DNA of 64,000 bases from Leptospira saintgironsiae (GTDB lineage Bacteria; Spirochaetota; Leptospiria; Leptospirales; Leptospiraceae), in NCBI RefSeq assembly GCF_002811765.1, contig NZ_NPDR01000003.1, positions 487,161 to 551,160 on the forward strand, read 5' to 3'. Both the position numbers and the translations under genes were made by a program. This document shows positions 29,412-39,558 of this stretch, in pieces; position 1 is the stretch's first letter; each line of letters begins with the position of its first letter. The notes under the pieces are model-generated. The model was given only the letters and a program-made list of their open reading frames with translations, was not told the origin of the DNA and did not search any database.

Positions 29412-30661
29412 GAGTTCGGATCTTAACAGTTTACCTTCTTCTTATATTCTCCGTTCCAATATTTGCAGATCCCTTCGAGGATTTACTTAAAAGCGATTGG
29501 GACAAATCACAAACACTTCTAATCAAAAACTCTGTTTTTCAAAAATTAGGACAAAGAGCTGGAAGCAAAGAAGTTCTGAAGATCACTAAAAATGTGATCC
29601 CTTGGGCCATCTTAGAAGGTGTAAGCCCAGAAAAAACAGCAGAACTCATCGTAAATCTGGACTTCGCAGTAAAAGAAGGTCTTACATTTGAAGAAGCAGA
29701 AGATGCAATCCCTGTCGTTTCTAAAAGAGAAATTTCAAAAGAAGATTTCAGCTATATAGGTTTATACTTTAAAGAAACCAAAAAAGCAGGAATCAGAGAA
29801 GAAGTCAGAAACCGTTTTGTAGAAGCCGCCATGGAAAAAAAATGGGACGGATTTTCAGTACTCGCAGGCGGAAGAGCACTCATCGCAGGTAAATTAGTAG
29901 ATTTTCCGGAAAACCGTTTAGCTTCCAAAATACTGACCCAATTTCCTGCAAAAGGAAGAAGTATCCCTTTTGCAAAAACGGAAAGCACTTTTAAATCTGT
30001 GCTCGATTCAAAGCTGGATGGGGCTTCCTATATTCTTCTTTCTAATTTAAAAAAACTGCATGAAGGGGAGAAGGTAACATCCGCTCAAAAATATGCATCT
30101 GCCCGTGCTGTGGAAACTTCATTAGAAGAAGTGGGTGGGATCGTTATTGGAGATAGACCCAGAATTGAACCTCTTCCTGATCCACCTTTAGTTCCGAATC
30201 TGCCTGAACCTGGAGAACCAACCGAACCGGATAAGCCGAGTAAAGAGAGTTGGGAAACTTTATCTTCTAGCATACTGCAAAAGGTCGCGAAAGAATGGGT
30301 TGGAACTCCTTATAAATGGGCGAATGCGGCAAAAACTGGAACTGATTGTTCAGGATTTACTTTCAGAGTTTTGACAGATGGTCGTATAGGTGTTCCTGAA
30401 AAAATGGTATCTCGTGCTTCCAGTGCTCAAACCAAAATGGGAACTGGGGTTTCTCACAATGAAATGAGATCCGGAGACCTAATTTTCTTTTCTGCTTCTC
30501 CCAACCAATCGAAAGTAACACATGTAGGTATGGTCTTAAATGGAGAAGAGTTTGCTCATGCTTCTTCTACACGAGGTGTAGTGATCGACAAGATCCGAAT
30601 GAAATGGTGGATCGATCGATTCGTGATGTCCAGGCGAGTTTTTAAGAAAGTTATAAATTAA
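29408..30661 (+). CDS. NlpC/P60-family cell-wall peptidase, exported
   Basis: A 417-aa protein with the start set at ATG 29408, overlapping the previous stop as ATGA and beginning a signal peptide (MRVRILTVYLLLIFSVPIFA). Residues about 20-240 are helical and unrecognised, followed by a Pro-rich linker (about 250-275). The C-terminal NlpC/P60 domain has the catalytic cysteine in GTDCSGFTFR, histidine in VTHVGMVL and a third residue in EFAHASSTRG. Such enzymes cut gamma-D-glutamyl-diamino acid bonds in peptidoglycan; released peptides could feed the transporter next door, which is an inference. Confidence 0.85.
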   Translation: MRVRILTVYLLLIFSVPIFADPFEDLLKSDWDKSQTLLIKNSVFQKLGQRAGSKEVLKITKNVIPWAILEGVSPEKTAELIVNLDFAVKEGLTFEEAEDAIPVVSKREISKEDFSYIGLYFKETKKAGIREEVRNRFVEAAMEKKWDGFSVLAGGRALIAGKLVDFPENRLASKILTQFPAKGRSIPFAKTESTFKSVLDSKLDGASYILLSNLKKLHEGEKVTSAQKYASARAVETSLEEVGGIVIGDRPRIEPLPDPPLVPNLPEPGEPTEPDKPSKESWETLSSSILQKVAKEWVGTPYKWANAAKTGTDCSGFTFRVLTDGRIGVPEKMVSRASSAQTKMGTGVSHNEMRSGDLIFFSASPNQSKVTHVGMVLNGEEFAHASSTRGVVIDKIRMKWWIDRFVMSRRVFKKVIN

Positions 30662-30689
30662 GACTAAGAGTTTGAAAATAGCTGCGAAA

Positions 30690-31304
30690 CTATTCTCCCA
30701 GATTCATTTCTTCTACAATTCCAACAAGAAGTTGTGCTTTCAGGATTTGATCCGTGCTTGAGAGGATTTCCTGCTTCTTCTTAAAATTGAAATTTAGAAT
30801 AGAAGAAATAAAATCTACAGGGAAAGGATGAGACCAAAGATCGTTCATTCTTAAGATCAATTCTTCTTTGGCGCCTTCTGAAAGTAGAATTCGTTTAGTG
30901 AGATATAAGATCCGATCAAAGATCTCTACGAATATTTTATCTTCGATATATTTGGAATCAGGTTCTAATTTTTCTACAATTCCAATCCGGAAAGGTTCCA
31001 TAGTATCGTAAGATTCCAGTTTCGCGATACCTTTGCCTTCGAGTAGAATATTGGACCTTCCATCAGGAAGTGGATCTCTTCGAACAATCGTGCCCCAACC
31101 AAAAATAGTTTCGATCTCAGGTTGAGGACTTTTTAAATTACCCGGCTCCATTTTGATAGGTGCGATCGCCATTTCGTCGCCGGACTCGGAACAATAATCC
31201 AACATCATCCTGTATCGAGGCTCGAAAATATGAAGAGGAAGAAATGTGCCTGGAAATAAGATGACTTCGGGAAGAGGAAAGATCGGAATTGTAGTTCTTG
31301 ACAC
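30690..31304 (-). CDS. Lon N-terminal (LON substrate-binding) domain protein
   Basis: A 204-aa stand-alone LON domain without ATPase or protease parts. Motifs PIFPLPEVILFPGTFLPLHI, FEPRYRMMLDYC and GWGTIVRRDPLPDGRSNILL are typical of the family. Its role in bacteria is unclear; it may bind unfolded or specific substrates. It is transcribed divergently from rfaE1 with a 62-nt gap containing a perfect palindrome right before its start. Confidence 0.88.
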   Translation of the reverse strand: MSRTTIPIFPLPEVILFPGTFLPLHIFEPRYRMMLDYCSESGDEMAIAPIKMEPGNLKSPQPEIETIFGWGTIVRRDPLPDGRSNILLEGKGIAKLESYDTMEPFRIGIVEKLEPDSKYIEDKIFVEIFDRILYLTKRILLSEGAKEELILRMNDLWSHPFPVDFISSILNFNFKKKQEILSSTDQILKAQLLVGIVEEMNLGE

Positions 31305-31305
31305 C

Positions 31306-31319
31306 TAGGATTTATCCTA
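31306..31319. promoter_or_regulatory. Palindrome in the divergent LON/rfaE1 promoter region
   Basis: TAGGAT-TT-ATCCTA is a perfect 6+2+6 inverted repeat directly before the LON-domain gene. TTGACA sits beside it at 31298-31303 on the plus strand but has no good -10 partner. It could be an operator for a dimeric regulator. Confidence 0.3.
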
Positions 31320-31366
31320 ACCTGTTGAAGTGAAAACGCAAATCAAATTGTAAGACCGGTTTAAAA

Positions 31367-32377
31367 TTGTACTACTTAGATAAAAAGCGATATTTGGAAG
31401 CGGCTTCTAAATTAAAAACCACTAAAATTATAGTCATCGGAGATCTCATCCTGGATGAGTATCTGATCGGAGAAGTAAACAGAATTTCTCCGGAAGCTCC
31501 TGTTCCTGTGGTCTGGGTCCGAAATGAAAAGACCACTTTGGGTGGCGCGGGAAATGTTGTAAAAAATCTTTCTCGTCTAGGAGTTCAATCTTTTGTGCTC
31601 GGTAGAGCTGGAAACGACTCAGCTGCGAAAACTCTGGATGATCTTCTTTCTACAGAAAATACAATCTCCTCCAAAAACACAATTATCCGTTCTGAAAAAG
31701 TTCCCACCATTCTAAAAACAAGAGTGATCGCGGGTCACCAACAAGTTTGCCGTATAGATAGAGAAGAAACATTTCCTTTAAGCGATGTTGAAGAAAAACA
31801 ATTATTAGAAAGTTTTTCTAAGATCATTCAAGAAGCTGACGCAGTTGTTCTTTCCGATTATGATAAGGGGACTTTAACCGCTAGTCTCATTCGCAAATCG
31901 ATCGATATAGCAGTCCAACATAAAAAGATCGTAACAGTAGATCCGCAAGTGTCTCATTTTTTCCAATACGAGAAAGCTACTGTAATGACTCCGAATCATC
32001 ATGAAGCAGGAAAAGCTCTAGGTAAAAAATTAGAAACAAACTCTGAAGTAGAAGAAGCTGCTAAGAAGATTGCAGAAAATTTAAATTCTCCTTCTATGAT
32101 GATCACTCGTGGAGAAAAAGGAATGAGTCTTTATATTTCTTCCGAATCCAAAACCTATCATATTCCTACTGTCGCAAAAGAAGTATTCGATGTGACAGGC
32201 GCTGGGGACACTGTGATTTCAGTGTATACTTCTTTCTTGGCGGCAGGTCTCGGAGAATTAGAAGCTGCAATTGTTTCCAATGCTGCAGCAGGAGTGGTGG
32301 TCGGAAAACTAGGTGCTGAAACTGTTTCTTTGGAAGAACTTTTAGAAGCTCTTGAAAAAAGAGGAAGTTTTCAGTGA
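31367..32377 (+). CDS. rfaE1: D-glycero-beta-D-manno-heptose-7-phosphate kinase (RfaE domain I)
   Basis: A 336-aa PfkB/ribokinase-family kinase that makes heptose-1,7-bisphosphate for LPS core synthesis. Visible are KIIVIGDLILDEYLIGEVNR, PVPVVWVRNEKTTLGGAGNV and the anion-hole/catalytic FDVTGAGDTVISVY. The TTG start has no strong RBS, but no better start is near. In many bacteria it is fused to the adenylyltransferase as HldE; here they are two genes overlapping by 4 nt. Confidence 0.92.
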   Translation: MYYLDKKRYLEAASKLKTTKIIVIGDLILDEYLIGEVNRISPEAPVPVVWVRNEKTTLGGAGNVVKNLSRLGVQSFVLGRAGNDSAAKTLDDLLSTENTISSKNTIIRSEKVPTILKTRVIAGHQQVCRIDREETFPLSDVEEKQLLESFSKIIQEADAVVLSDYDKGTLTASLIRKSIDIAVQHKKIVTVDPQVSHFFQYEKATVMTPNHHEAGKALGKKLETNSEVEEAAKKIAENLNSPSMMITRGEKGMSLYISSESKTYHIPTVAKEVFDVTGAGDTVISVYTSFLAAGLGELEAAIVSNAAAGVVVGKLGAETVSLEELLEALEKRGSFQ

Positions 32378-32868
32378 AGTCTTCTTTCTCTTCCTGTATA
32401 GAGAAAATTATTCCTTTTCACGAAGTTAAGGATGTTTCGGAGAAGGTCCGCACTAATCAAAAAATCGTTTTTACGAATGGTGTATTCGATCTGATCCATA
32501 AAGGTCATCTTACATATCTTTCCCAAGCAAGAGATTTGGGTGATGTTCTCTGGATAGGGATCAATTCTGATTCTTCTGTAAAAAGACTAAAAGGTCCGGA
32601 ACGTCCTGTAAATCCGGAAGAAGACCGGGCCCTTCTTCTTTCCTGTCTTTCCTTCGTAGACTATATTAGTGTGTTTTCAGAAGATACTCCTTTGGAACTT
32701 ATTTCACAGGTAGCACCTCATATTCACGTAAAAGGGGGAGATTATGATCTGGAAGCTCTTCCTGAGACTCCACTTGTTCGCAAATTAGGCGGAGAAGTAC
32801 AAATTCTACCCTTTGTTCCTGGATTTTCCAGCACGGATCTCATTCGGCGCATTCGCCAAAAACCCTAG
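32374..32868 (+). CDS. rfaE2: D-glycero-beta-D-manno-heptose-1-phosphate adenylyltransferase (RfaE domain II)
   Basis: A 164-aa nucleotidyltransferase that makes ADP-heptose. The cytidylyltransferase signature VFTNGVFDLIHKGHLTYLSQ, GINSDSSVKRLKGPERPVN, HVKGGDYDLEALPET and the C-terminal STDLIRRI are all present. It overlaps rfaE1 by 4 nt (GTGA) and is followed by the CTP synthase gene. Confidence 0.94.
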   Translation: MKSSFSSCIEKIIPFHEVKDVSEKVRTNQKIVFTNGVFDLIHKGHLTYLSQARDLGDVLWIGINSDSSVKRLKGPERPVNPEEDRALLLSCLSFVDYISVFSEDTPLELISQVAPHIHVKGGDYDLEALPETPLVRKLGGEVQILPFVPGFSSTDLIRRIRQKP

Positions 32869-32949
32869 ATTTACTTTTCGATTCTACGAAATTCCGAGTT
32901 GGATTTTCCGAGACTGAAGAAAACTCTGTTCAGCAGGTAGGAGATCGGT

Positions 32950-34566
32950 TTGTCCAAAACTAAATTTATTTTCGTGACCGGAGGTGTTTGTTCCTCCCTT
33001 GGAAAGGGTGTATCCGCTGCAGCCCTTGGATGCCTTTTGGAAAGTAGGGGTTATTCCGTTTCTCTTCAAAAAATGGATCCTTATATCAATATTGATCCGG
33101 GAACTATGAGTCCGTACCAGCACGGCGAAGTATATGTAACCGAAGACGGCGCAGAAACTGATTTAGATCTAGGTTATTACGAAAGATTTACTAAATCTAA
33201 GTTCACTCGTAAGAACTCTGTTTCAACAGGACAAATTTATAATACCGTAATCCAAAGAGAAAGAAAAGGGGATTATTTGGGAAGAACTGTTCAGGTTGTT
33301 CCTCATATCACCAACGAGATCCGAAATAGGATCTATACTCTTGCAAGAGAAAATGCAACTGACTTTGTGATCGTTGAGATTGGTGGAACAGTGGGAGACA
33401 TTGAATCCATTCCATTCTTAGAAGCAATCCGTCAGATGAGATATGAACACGGGCCTACTCAAGTTTTATTCATCCATGTTACTTTAGTTCCTACCATAAC
33501 AGTAGCAGGTGAAGCAAAAACAAAACCAACTCAGCACTCAGTTAAAGAACTTTTGGCACTCGGGATCCAACCAGATATTTTGATCTGCCGTGTGAACCAG
33601 CCTATGCCAAAAGAAATGAAAGGAAAAATTTCCTCCTTCTGTAACGTTAAAGAAGAGAATGTGATCTCTGCTTCCGATATCAGCACTTCCATTTACGAAA
33701 TTCCTAAAATGTATAAGGAAGAAAAATTGGATCAAGTGGTTCTAAAAACATTAGGGCTGGAACTTGGAAAATCCAATTTTACTGAATGGGAGAAGATCAT
33801 AAAAAGTCTTCACTCTGCAAAACAAACCGTACAAATAGCAGTGGTTGGAAAGTATATTTCTCTTCATGATGCATATCGTTCCGTCTATGAAAGTTTATCT
33901 CATGGTGGAATTGCAAACGAAGCAAATGTAGAATTTATCAAAGTGGATCCTGAAAAATTGGATAAAACAAATGTGAAGGATGTTTTAAAATCCGCACATG
34001 GTGTTTTAGTTCCTGGTGGATTCGGTGATAGGGGAATAGAAGGCAAGATCGCAGCAATCCAATATGCAAGAACCAAAGGAATTCCATTTTTCGGAATTTG
34101 TTTAGGAATGCAATGCGCAGTGATCGAATACGCAAGAAACGTATTGGGTATGAAAGATGCAAACTCTACTGAGTTCAGACCTGATTCTCCAGATCCAGTT
34201 ATTTCTCTTATTGAAGAGCAAATGGATATTGATCAGATGGGTGGAACTATGCGTTTAGGATCTTATCCGTGTAAGATCAAAAAGAACACATTGGCCTTTT
34301 CTGAATACAAACAAGAACTGATCTATGAGAGACATAGACATAGATTCGAGTTTACCAACAAATACAAACAAAGATTTGAAGAGAAAGGAATGATACTTTC
34401 AGGCATTTCCCCAGATGAAAACCTGATTGAAATTGTAGAAATTCCAGAACATCCTTGGTTTATAGGAGTTCAGTTCCATCCTGAATTCACTGGAAAACCT
34501 ACAAAACCGCATCCATTATTTGCCGGATTCATCCGTGCTGCGGTCAAATTTGCAAGGAAGGCATAA
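32950..34566 (+). CDS. pyrG: CTP synthase
   Basis: A 538-aa enzyme that aminates UTP to CTP using glutamine. The synthase domain starts [20 protein letters not shown] and has [20 protein letters not shown]; the glutamine amidotransferase domain has the nucleophile cysteine in [17 protein letters not shown] and the His/Glu pair in GVQFHPEF. Length is standard. TTG start after AGGAG. Its position beside kdsA and rfaE fits CTP demand for CMP-KDO. The last base of its stop is the first base of the kdsA start. Confidence 0.97.
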   Translation: MSKTKFIFVTGGVCSSLGKGVSAAALGCLLESRGYSVSLQKMDPYINIDPGTMSPYQHGEVYVTEDGAETDLDLGYYERFTKSKFTRKNSVSTGQIYNTVIQRERKGDYLGRTVQVVPHITNEIRNRIYTLARENATDFVIVEIGGTVGDIESIPFLEAIRQMRYEHGPTQVLFIHVTLVPTITVAGEAKTKPTQHSVKELLALGIQPDILICRVNQPMPKEMKGKISSFCNVKEENVISASDISTSIYEIPKMYKEEKLDQVVLKTLGLELGKSNFTEWEKIIKSLHSAKQTVQIAVVGKYISLHDAYRSVYESLSHGGIANEANVEFIKVDPEKLDKTNVKDVLKSAHGVLVPGGFGDRGIEGKIAAIQYARTKGIPFFGICLGMQCAVIEYARNVLGMKDANSTEFRPDSPDPVISLIEEQMDIDQMGGTMRLGSYPCKIKKNTLAFSEYKQELIYERHRHRFEFTNKYKQRFEEKGMILSGISPDENLIEIVEIPEHPWFIGVQFHPEFTGKPTKPHPLFAGFIRAAVKFARKA

Positions 34567-35417
34567 TGAGCGATAAAACTGCCCAAGAAAGGGATTTTTT
34601 AAGCGGTAAAAAGATAGGGGGAAAGAATCCATTCTTCCTAATCGCCGGTCCTTGCGTGATGGAAAATAGAGACTTACTCGAAAAAGTCTGTGCAGAAATG
34701 TTAGAGATCACCACAGAACTTGGGATTCCTTACGTTTTCAAAAGTAGTTTCGACAAAGCAAATCGTTCTTCTGTTTCTTCTTATAGAGGCCCAGGTCTTA
34801 CTGAAGGAATTAAACATCTAGAACATATTAAGAAAAAATTTAATGTTCCAGTTCTAACTGATATTCACGAAACATCTCAAGTGGGTCCTCTTAAAGATGT
34901 GATCGATATGTATCAAATCCCAGCTTTCCTAAGTAGACAAACTGATTTAATCGCAGAATCTGCTAAAACTGGAAAATGGGTGAATGTCAAAAAAGGACAA
35001 TTTTTAGCTCCTTCTGACTGTAGACATATCAAAACAAAAATCCAAGAATCAGGTTCCGAAAAGTATATGGTTACCGAAAGAGGGACCACATTCGGTTATG
35101 GGAATTTGGTATTCGACGGAAGAACTGTTCCGATATTACATAGTTATGATATTCCAGTAGTATTCGATGCCACTCACTCCGCACAATTGCCTGGAGCCGC
35201 CGGAAATATTACCGGAGGACAAAGAGAATATATTCCAAGTATGACAAGAAGTGCAGTAGCACTTGGGATAGAAGGTATATTTATGGAAGTGCACCCTGAT
35301 CCTGCAAAGGCACTTTCAGATGCGACTACTCAGTATCCTCTATCAGAAATTAAAGCCTTATTAAAGGAATTAGTCGGTTTAGACCGTTACGTAAAACAGG
35401 AAATCCTAAACCGCTAA
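34566..35417 (+). CDS. kdsA: KDO-8-phosphate synthase
   Basis: A 283-aa aldolase-like enzyme condensing PEP with arabinose-5-phosphate to make KDO-8-phosphate for the LPS inner core. Motifs: FLIAGPCVMENRDLLEK, YVFKSSFDKANRSSVSSYRG, VLTDIHETSQV, FLSRQTDL and VFDATHSAQLPGAAG. It overlaps pyrG by one base and precedes the Lpt genes. Confidence 0.95.
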   Translation: MSDKTAQERDFLSGKKIGGKNPFFLIAGPCVMENRDLLEKVCAEMLEITTELGIPYVFKSSFDKANRSSVSSYRGPGLTEGIKHLEHIKKKFNVPVLTDIHETSQVGPLKDVIDMYQIPAFLSRQTDLIAESAKTGKWVNVKKGQFLAPSDCRHIKTKIQESGSEKYMVTERGTTFGYGNLVFDGRTVPILHSYDIPVVFDATHSAQLPGAAGNITGGQREYIPSMTRSAVALGIEGIFMEVHPDPAKALSDATTQYPLSEIKALLKELVGLDRYVKQEILNR

Positions 35418-35429
35418 TCGATAAGAGCC

Positions 35430-36059
35430 TTGTATTCCCGCATACTCACTCTACTCAAAATAGACCCGGAAACCGCGAGGAAATACGGTCCGGGCCTAGG
35501 AGTAGGACTAGCAATTTTATTCCTAGTTCTTTTCTTCTATTCCGGTGGAAAATCGGATGCTAAATATACTCGCGTAGAAGAAGAAAAAGAGAAAGGTTCG
35601 ACCGTTTCCTTCAAAAATTTTGCAAAAGATCAATATGATGGAAATGGAACTATATTATGGAAATTGAAAGCAGAAGAAGCTTATCTTTATGCTGACGAAA
35701 AAAGATACGTTCTGTATGGGATCAATTTTGATCAATATGAGAATGGAAAGTTCAAGTCCAAACTCACCGGTGAAAAAGGTGAGATCAATCAGATCTCGAA
35801 ATTGATGAAACTCACAGGGAATATTCTCTTAAAAACGGAAGAACATAGGACTCTTAGAGCAAAATCGTTAGATTATAACGACGAAACAAAAGAACTCAGC
35901 TCCAATGAAGAAGTTGTAATAGATGCAAACGGAACGCATATCAGAGGAGTAGGTCTTAGAGCGGACAAGGATCTAAACAAATTCACTATATTAAGACCGA
36001 GTGCGATTACACAAGGTGGTTCTAATCCACTGAATTCTTCTTCCCCTAAAGAAAAATGA
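35430..36059 (+). CDS. lptC: LptC-like LPS export protein
   Basis: A 209-aa single-pass protein (membrane helix about 25-42) with a periplasmic beta-jellyroll (KNFAKDQYDGNGTILWKLKA, then GEINQISKLMKLTGNILLKT). LptC accepts LPS from the LptB2FG transporter and passes it to LptA. TTG start 12 nt after kdsA. The stop overlaps the next gene as ATGA, so the two are coupled. Confidence 0.85.
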   Translation: MYSRILTLLKIDPETARKYGPGLGVGLAILFLVLFFYSGGKSDAKYTRVEEEKEKGSTVSFKNFAKDQYDGNGTILWKLKAEEAYLYADEKRYVLYGINFDQYENGKFKSKLTGEKGEINQISKLMKLTGNILLKTEEHRTLRAKSLDYNDETKELSSNEEVVIDANGTHIRGVGLRADKDLNKFTILRPSAITQGGSNPLNSSSPKEK

Positions 36060-37387
36060 AACGTATCCTAGTTCTATTTTATTTATTATTTTTATTCACT
36101 GCTCCGGCGAGATCTCACTCTAGACCGCCTCTTTTATTTTCTGCGGAAACATTAGATCCAAAAAGTTTCCAAGGAATTGGAGAAGCAGATCCAAAACGTA
36201 AGGAAAGTTTTCCTACATTTTGGGGAGCAAATGCACTTACCCAAGAAGATAGAGAAGTCCAGGGTCTTAAAGTCACTATCTTTAGTTTAGAAGGTGGCGC
36301 TTGGATCCAGCATAAAAAAGTAAAATTGGGTGCAAACAGGATCGAAGTCTTTGGGAAAGAAGCATATAAGGCTTTCTTAAAGAATGGAGTACATATAGAA
36401 GATCAAGAAAACGGAACTGTTATGAGAGCAGGAGTAGGAGAATATGATAAATACTCCGAAATGGTCTATATCAAAGAAAGGCCGAGACTTAGTTTCAGAG
36501 ACAAAACTGGCAAGATTACGGTCATTTCTGCAAAACAAATAGATAGAGAATTAAATACTAAGATCACCAAACTACATGGTGGAGTGATCGTAAATCATCC
36601 GGAAGTTACTATCTTTTGTGCAGAAGCAATTTTTAAAGAATCAGAACATCTCATAACCACAGATCCAAATCCTATCCTAATCTCTAAGAATAGATATTTG
36701 AGCGGTAAAAAATTATCCTTCTACACAAATGAAAGTAGGATAATTTTAGAAGAAAATACAGTATTATTCCAATCTTCTGAAGAAACCAAAAAAGATCCGG
36801 AAGGAAATGAGAAAAAACAAACTGTTCTCACAATCCTAAAAGGGGATAAGATAGAGAGTCGTCCGAATGAAGAGAATGATCGCACGGTTCTGATAAGTGG
36901 TAATGCAACCGTTCTAAGAAAGGACATGAAAATCACTTCGGATAATATTGAATCAGTAGGAAAAGATTCACGTATCATTAAAGCCAGAAAGAATATCAAG
37001 GTACATGATAGAGAAAATAATCTTCTTCTTTCGGGTAACGTATTCGATTATTTTAGAAATGAAAACTATCTTCACCTGACTGATGAAGGCACAATGGAAT
37101 TTTTAGATAAAAATTCTAATCAGGTAACAAGTACAATCACCGCTCAAGAATTCGAACGTTTCTTGGATCAAAAAGAAACTGTGATCCGAGGAAATATCTG
37201 GATCAAATCCAAGTCCACAGAGGCACAAGGTGAGTATGCTACATATTTTGAAAACGACGAATCTGTACTTTTAGAAGGAAATCCTAGGATTAATCGAAGT
37301 GGTAAGATCCTTCGAGCAGGAAAAATCGTCTTTTATCCAAGAGAAGGAAGATCAATTCTGACAGAAGGAGTCCATTTAGGAAATTAG
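36056..37387 (+). CDS. lptA: LptA/OstA-like periplasmic LPS transport protein
   Basis: A 443-aa exported protein, longer than E. coli LptA (185 aa). After a signal peptide (about 1-20) there are repeated OstA-type beta segments: ITKLHGGVIVNHPEVTIFCAE, LISGNATVLRKDMKITSDNI, NLLLSGNVFDYFRNENYLHL and VIRGNIWIKSKSTEAQGEYA. It would form the bridge between inner and outer membrane. The extra length could be two or three fused jellyroll units. It sits between lptC and lptB. Confidence 0.8.
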   Translation: MKRILVLFYLLFLFTAPARSHSRPPLLFSAETLDPKSFQGIGEADPKRKESFPTFWGANALTQEDREVQGLKVTIFSLEGGAWIQHKKVKLGANRIEVFGKEAYKAFLKNGVHIEDQENGTVMRAGVGEYDKYSEMVYIKERPRLSFRDKTGKITVISAKQIDRELNTKITKLHGGVIVNHPEVTIFCAEAIFKESEHLITTDPNPILISKNRYLSGKKLSFYTNESRIILEENTVLFQSSEETKKDPEGNEKKQTVLTILKGDKIESRPNEENDRTVLISGNATVLRKDMKITSDNIESVGKDSRIIKARKNIKVHDRENNLLLSGNVFDYFRNENYLHLTDEGTMEFLDKNSNQVTSTITAQEFERFLDQKETVIRGNIWIKSKSTEAQGEYATYFENDESVLLEGNPRINRSGKILRAGKIVFYPREGRSILTEGVHLGN

Positions 37388-37396
37388 GCTTACATA

Positions 37397-38122
37397 ATGG
37401 GACAAAGGATCCGATGCCAAAACTTAATCAAAATATACAATAAGCGTAAGGTTGTAGACGGAGTCAGTTTCGATGTTCGCAAAGGAGAAGTAGTAGGTCT
37501 ACTAGGTCCGAACGGTGCCGGAAAAACTACTTCCTTCTATATGTCTGTCGGTTTCGTAAAACCGGATTCAGGTCATGTATTCATAGATGACCAAGATGTA
37601 ACAGAAGCTCCAATGCATACTAGAGCAAAACTTGGAGTAGGTTATCTTGCACAAGAAGCTTCTATCTTCAGAAAACTTACAGTCGCAGAAAATTTAGAAG
37701 CCATCTTAGAAACTCTTAACATTCCCAGATCAGAGATCATTCGCAGAAGAGACGAACTACTGTTAGAATTACAAATTATGCGAGTCGCTAACCAAAAAGG
37801 TTTTACTCTTTCCGGCGGGGAAAGAAGAAGATGCGAAATTGCCAGAGCCTTAGTAACAAATCCAGATTTTATCCTTCTTGACGAGCCGTTCGCAGGGGTT
37901 GACCCTATAGCTGTTAAAGATATTCAAACTGTTATAAATAGTTTAAAGAAGAAGGGACTAGGCATCTTAATCACCGATCATAATGTTCGAGAAACATTGA
38001 AGATCACGGATAGAGCATATATTATGCATAGTGGTAGGATCTTAATCGCGGGATCTCCAAAAGAACTCGTGAACGATAAAGAAGCAAAAAGAATGTATCT
38101 GGGAGAGGACTTCAAGCTGTGA
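37397..38122 (+). CDS. lptB: LptB, LPS export ABC ATPase
   Basis: A 241-aa ATPase: Walker A GLLGPNGAGKTTSFY, Q-loop GYLAQEASIFRKLTV, signature TLSGGERRRCEIARAL, Walker B FILLDEPFAGVDP and H-switch LITDHNVRE. It powers LPS extraction by LptFG, which are not in this window. The stop overlaps the rpoN start as GTGA, the widely conserved lptB-rpoN pairing. Confidence 0.96.
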   Translation: MGQRIRCQNLIKIYNKRKVVDGVSFDVRKGEVVGLLGPNGAGKTTSFYMSVGFVKPDSGHVFIDDQDVTEAPMHTRAKLGVGYLAQEASIFRKLTVAENLEAILETLNIPRSEIIRRRDELLLELQIMRVANQKGFTLSGGERRRCEIARALVTNPDFILLDEPFAGVDPIAVKDIQTVINSLKKKGLGILITDHNVRETLKITDRAYIMHSGRILIAGSPKELVNDKEAKRMYLGEDFKL

Positions 38123-39555
38123 ATCTGAACCATCAGTTAGTACAGAAACAGACACAGAAGCTTGTCATGACGCAGGATTTGCGTCAATCGATAGAGCTTT
38201 TGCCTTTGTCTACTCTGGAACTCGCTGATAGGATCAGTGCCGAACTGGTCGAAAATCCAATGCTGGAAGAAGAGCCAGGCTCAGAAAGAAGCAAAAGCCC
38301 TGAACTCTATTCAGTAGATGATCTAAAAAGAAAAGAGAAGAATGATTTTCTTAAAAATTCTGACCAGGGCTGGCAGGATTCTTTCAGTTTAGACAAACCT
38401 CAGTATAGAGGTACTGACGCTTCTGATAGAAACCAAAAATACATAGAATCATCTCCTAACGCACAATCCCTTTCAGAACATTTACTTTGGCAGCTCAGGA
38501 TCTCTTCCTTAAAAGGAAAAGAAATGGAGATCGCGGAAGTTTTGATCTCTATGCTGGACGATAGAGGATTTATTTCTCAAACTGAAAGCGAACTTGCAGC
38601 TGAAATAGGGGTTTCTGCTAAAACTATTAAAAAAGTTTTAGAACAGATCCATCAATTGGATCCTCTTGGAATTGGTGCCGGAAGCATTCAAGAAACATTA
38701 TATGTCCAAGCTAAGATCCTAAGACCCGAAGATAAAAATCTTCATGACCTTATCCAAAACTATCTAAAAGATCTTGAAAAACTGGATTATAAGGGAGTTT
38801 CCAAAAAGATGGGTCTCCCTGTAGAAGCAATCGAAGCAATGGCTGCTGAGATCAAAAAACTCGAACCATTCCCCGCGACATTATACACTCCGCAAAAACC
38901 TGATTATATAGTCCCTGATGTAATTATTCGAGAAATAGAAGGTGAATTCAGTATATTATTGAATGATGAATGGCTTCCTAAATTAAAAATTAATAAAGAA
39001 TACAAGGGAATGCTCAAAAAAGGAGCCGGTGCCAAGGATTCTGATAAGGAATATATTTCTGCAAAGTTAAATTCAGCAGAATGGCTGATCCGCTCTGTAA
39101 ACCAAAGAAGACAAACCTTATATAGAGTAGTCTCAGCAATCATAGAACTTCAAACTGAATTTTTCCGCAAAGGTGTAAGATTTTTAAAACCTCTTACTTT
39201 AAAAGATATCGCGGAACGATTAGATCTTCACGAATCCACAGTTTCTCGAATCACATCCAATAAGTATGTTCAAACTTCTTGGGGGATTTTAGAATTAAAA
39301 TGGTTCTTCTCCTCTGGATTAAAATCCAAAAGTTCAGAAGGTGGAATGGAATCTTCTAAAACCATTCACGATATTATCCGCAACCTAGTAAAAGAAGAAG
39401 ATCCCGAAAACCCTCTTTCCGATCAGGATATAGTGGAAAAAATAGAAAGTAAAGGGATAGAGATCGCCAGAAGAACTGTGGCAAAGTATCGCAAAATACT
39501 AAAAATTCTGCCGTCTAACCAAAGAAAAAAAGTAAAATCTCTGGAAGCAAGGTAA
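38119..39555 (+). CDS. rpoN: RNA polymerase sigma-54 factor
   Basis: A 478-aa sigma factor. The N-terminal Gln-rich activator-interacting region (LNHQLVQKQTQKLVMTQDLR), core-binding domain, helix-turn-helix (ERLDLHESTVSRITSNKYVQ) and the C-terminal RpoN box ARRTVAKYR are all seen. It recognises -24/-12 promoters and needs an AAA+ activator; one such activator gene lies four genes downstream. GTG start coupled to lptB. Confidence 0.96.
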   Translation: MNLNHQLVQKQTQKLVMTQDLRQSIELLPLSTLELADRISAELVENPMLEEEPGSERSKSPELYSVDDLKRKEKNDFLKNSDQGWQDSFSLDKPQYRGTDASDRNQKYIESSPNAQSLSEHLLWQLRISSLKGKEMEIAEVLISMLDDRGFISQTESELAAEIGVSAKTIKKVLEQIHQLDPLGIGAGSIQETLYVQAKILRPEDKNLHDLIQNYLKDLEKLDYKGVSKKMGLPVEAIEAMAAEIKKLEPFPATLYTPQKPDYIVPDVIIREIEGEFSILLNDEWLPKLKINKEYKGMLKKGAGAKDSDKEYISAKLNSAEWLIRSVNQRRQTLYRVVSAIIELQTEFFRKGVRFLKPLTLKDIAERLDLHESTVSRITSNKYVQTSWGILELKWFFSSGLKSKSSEGGMESSKTIHDIIRNLVKEEDPENPLSDQDIVEKIESKGIEIARRTVAKYRKILKILPSNQRKKVKSLEAR

Positions 39556-39558
39556 CTC

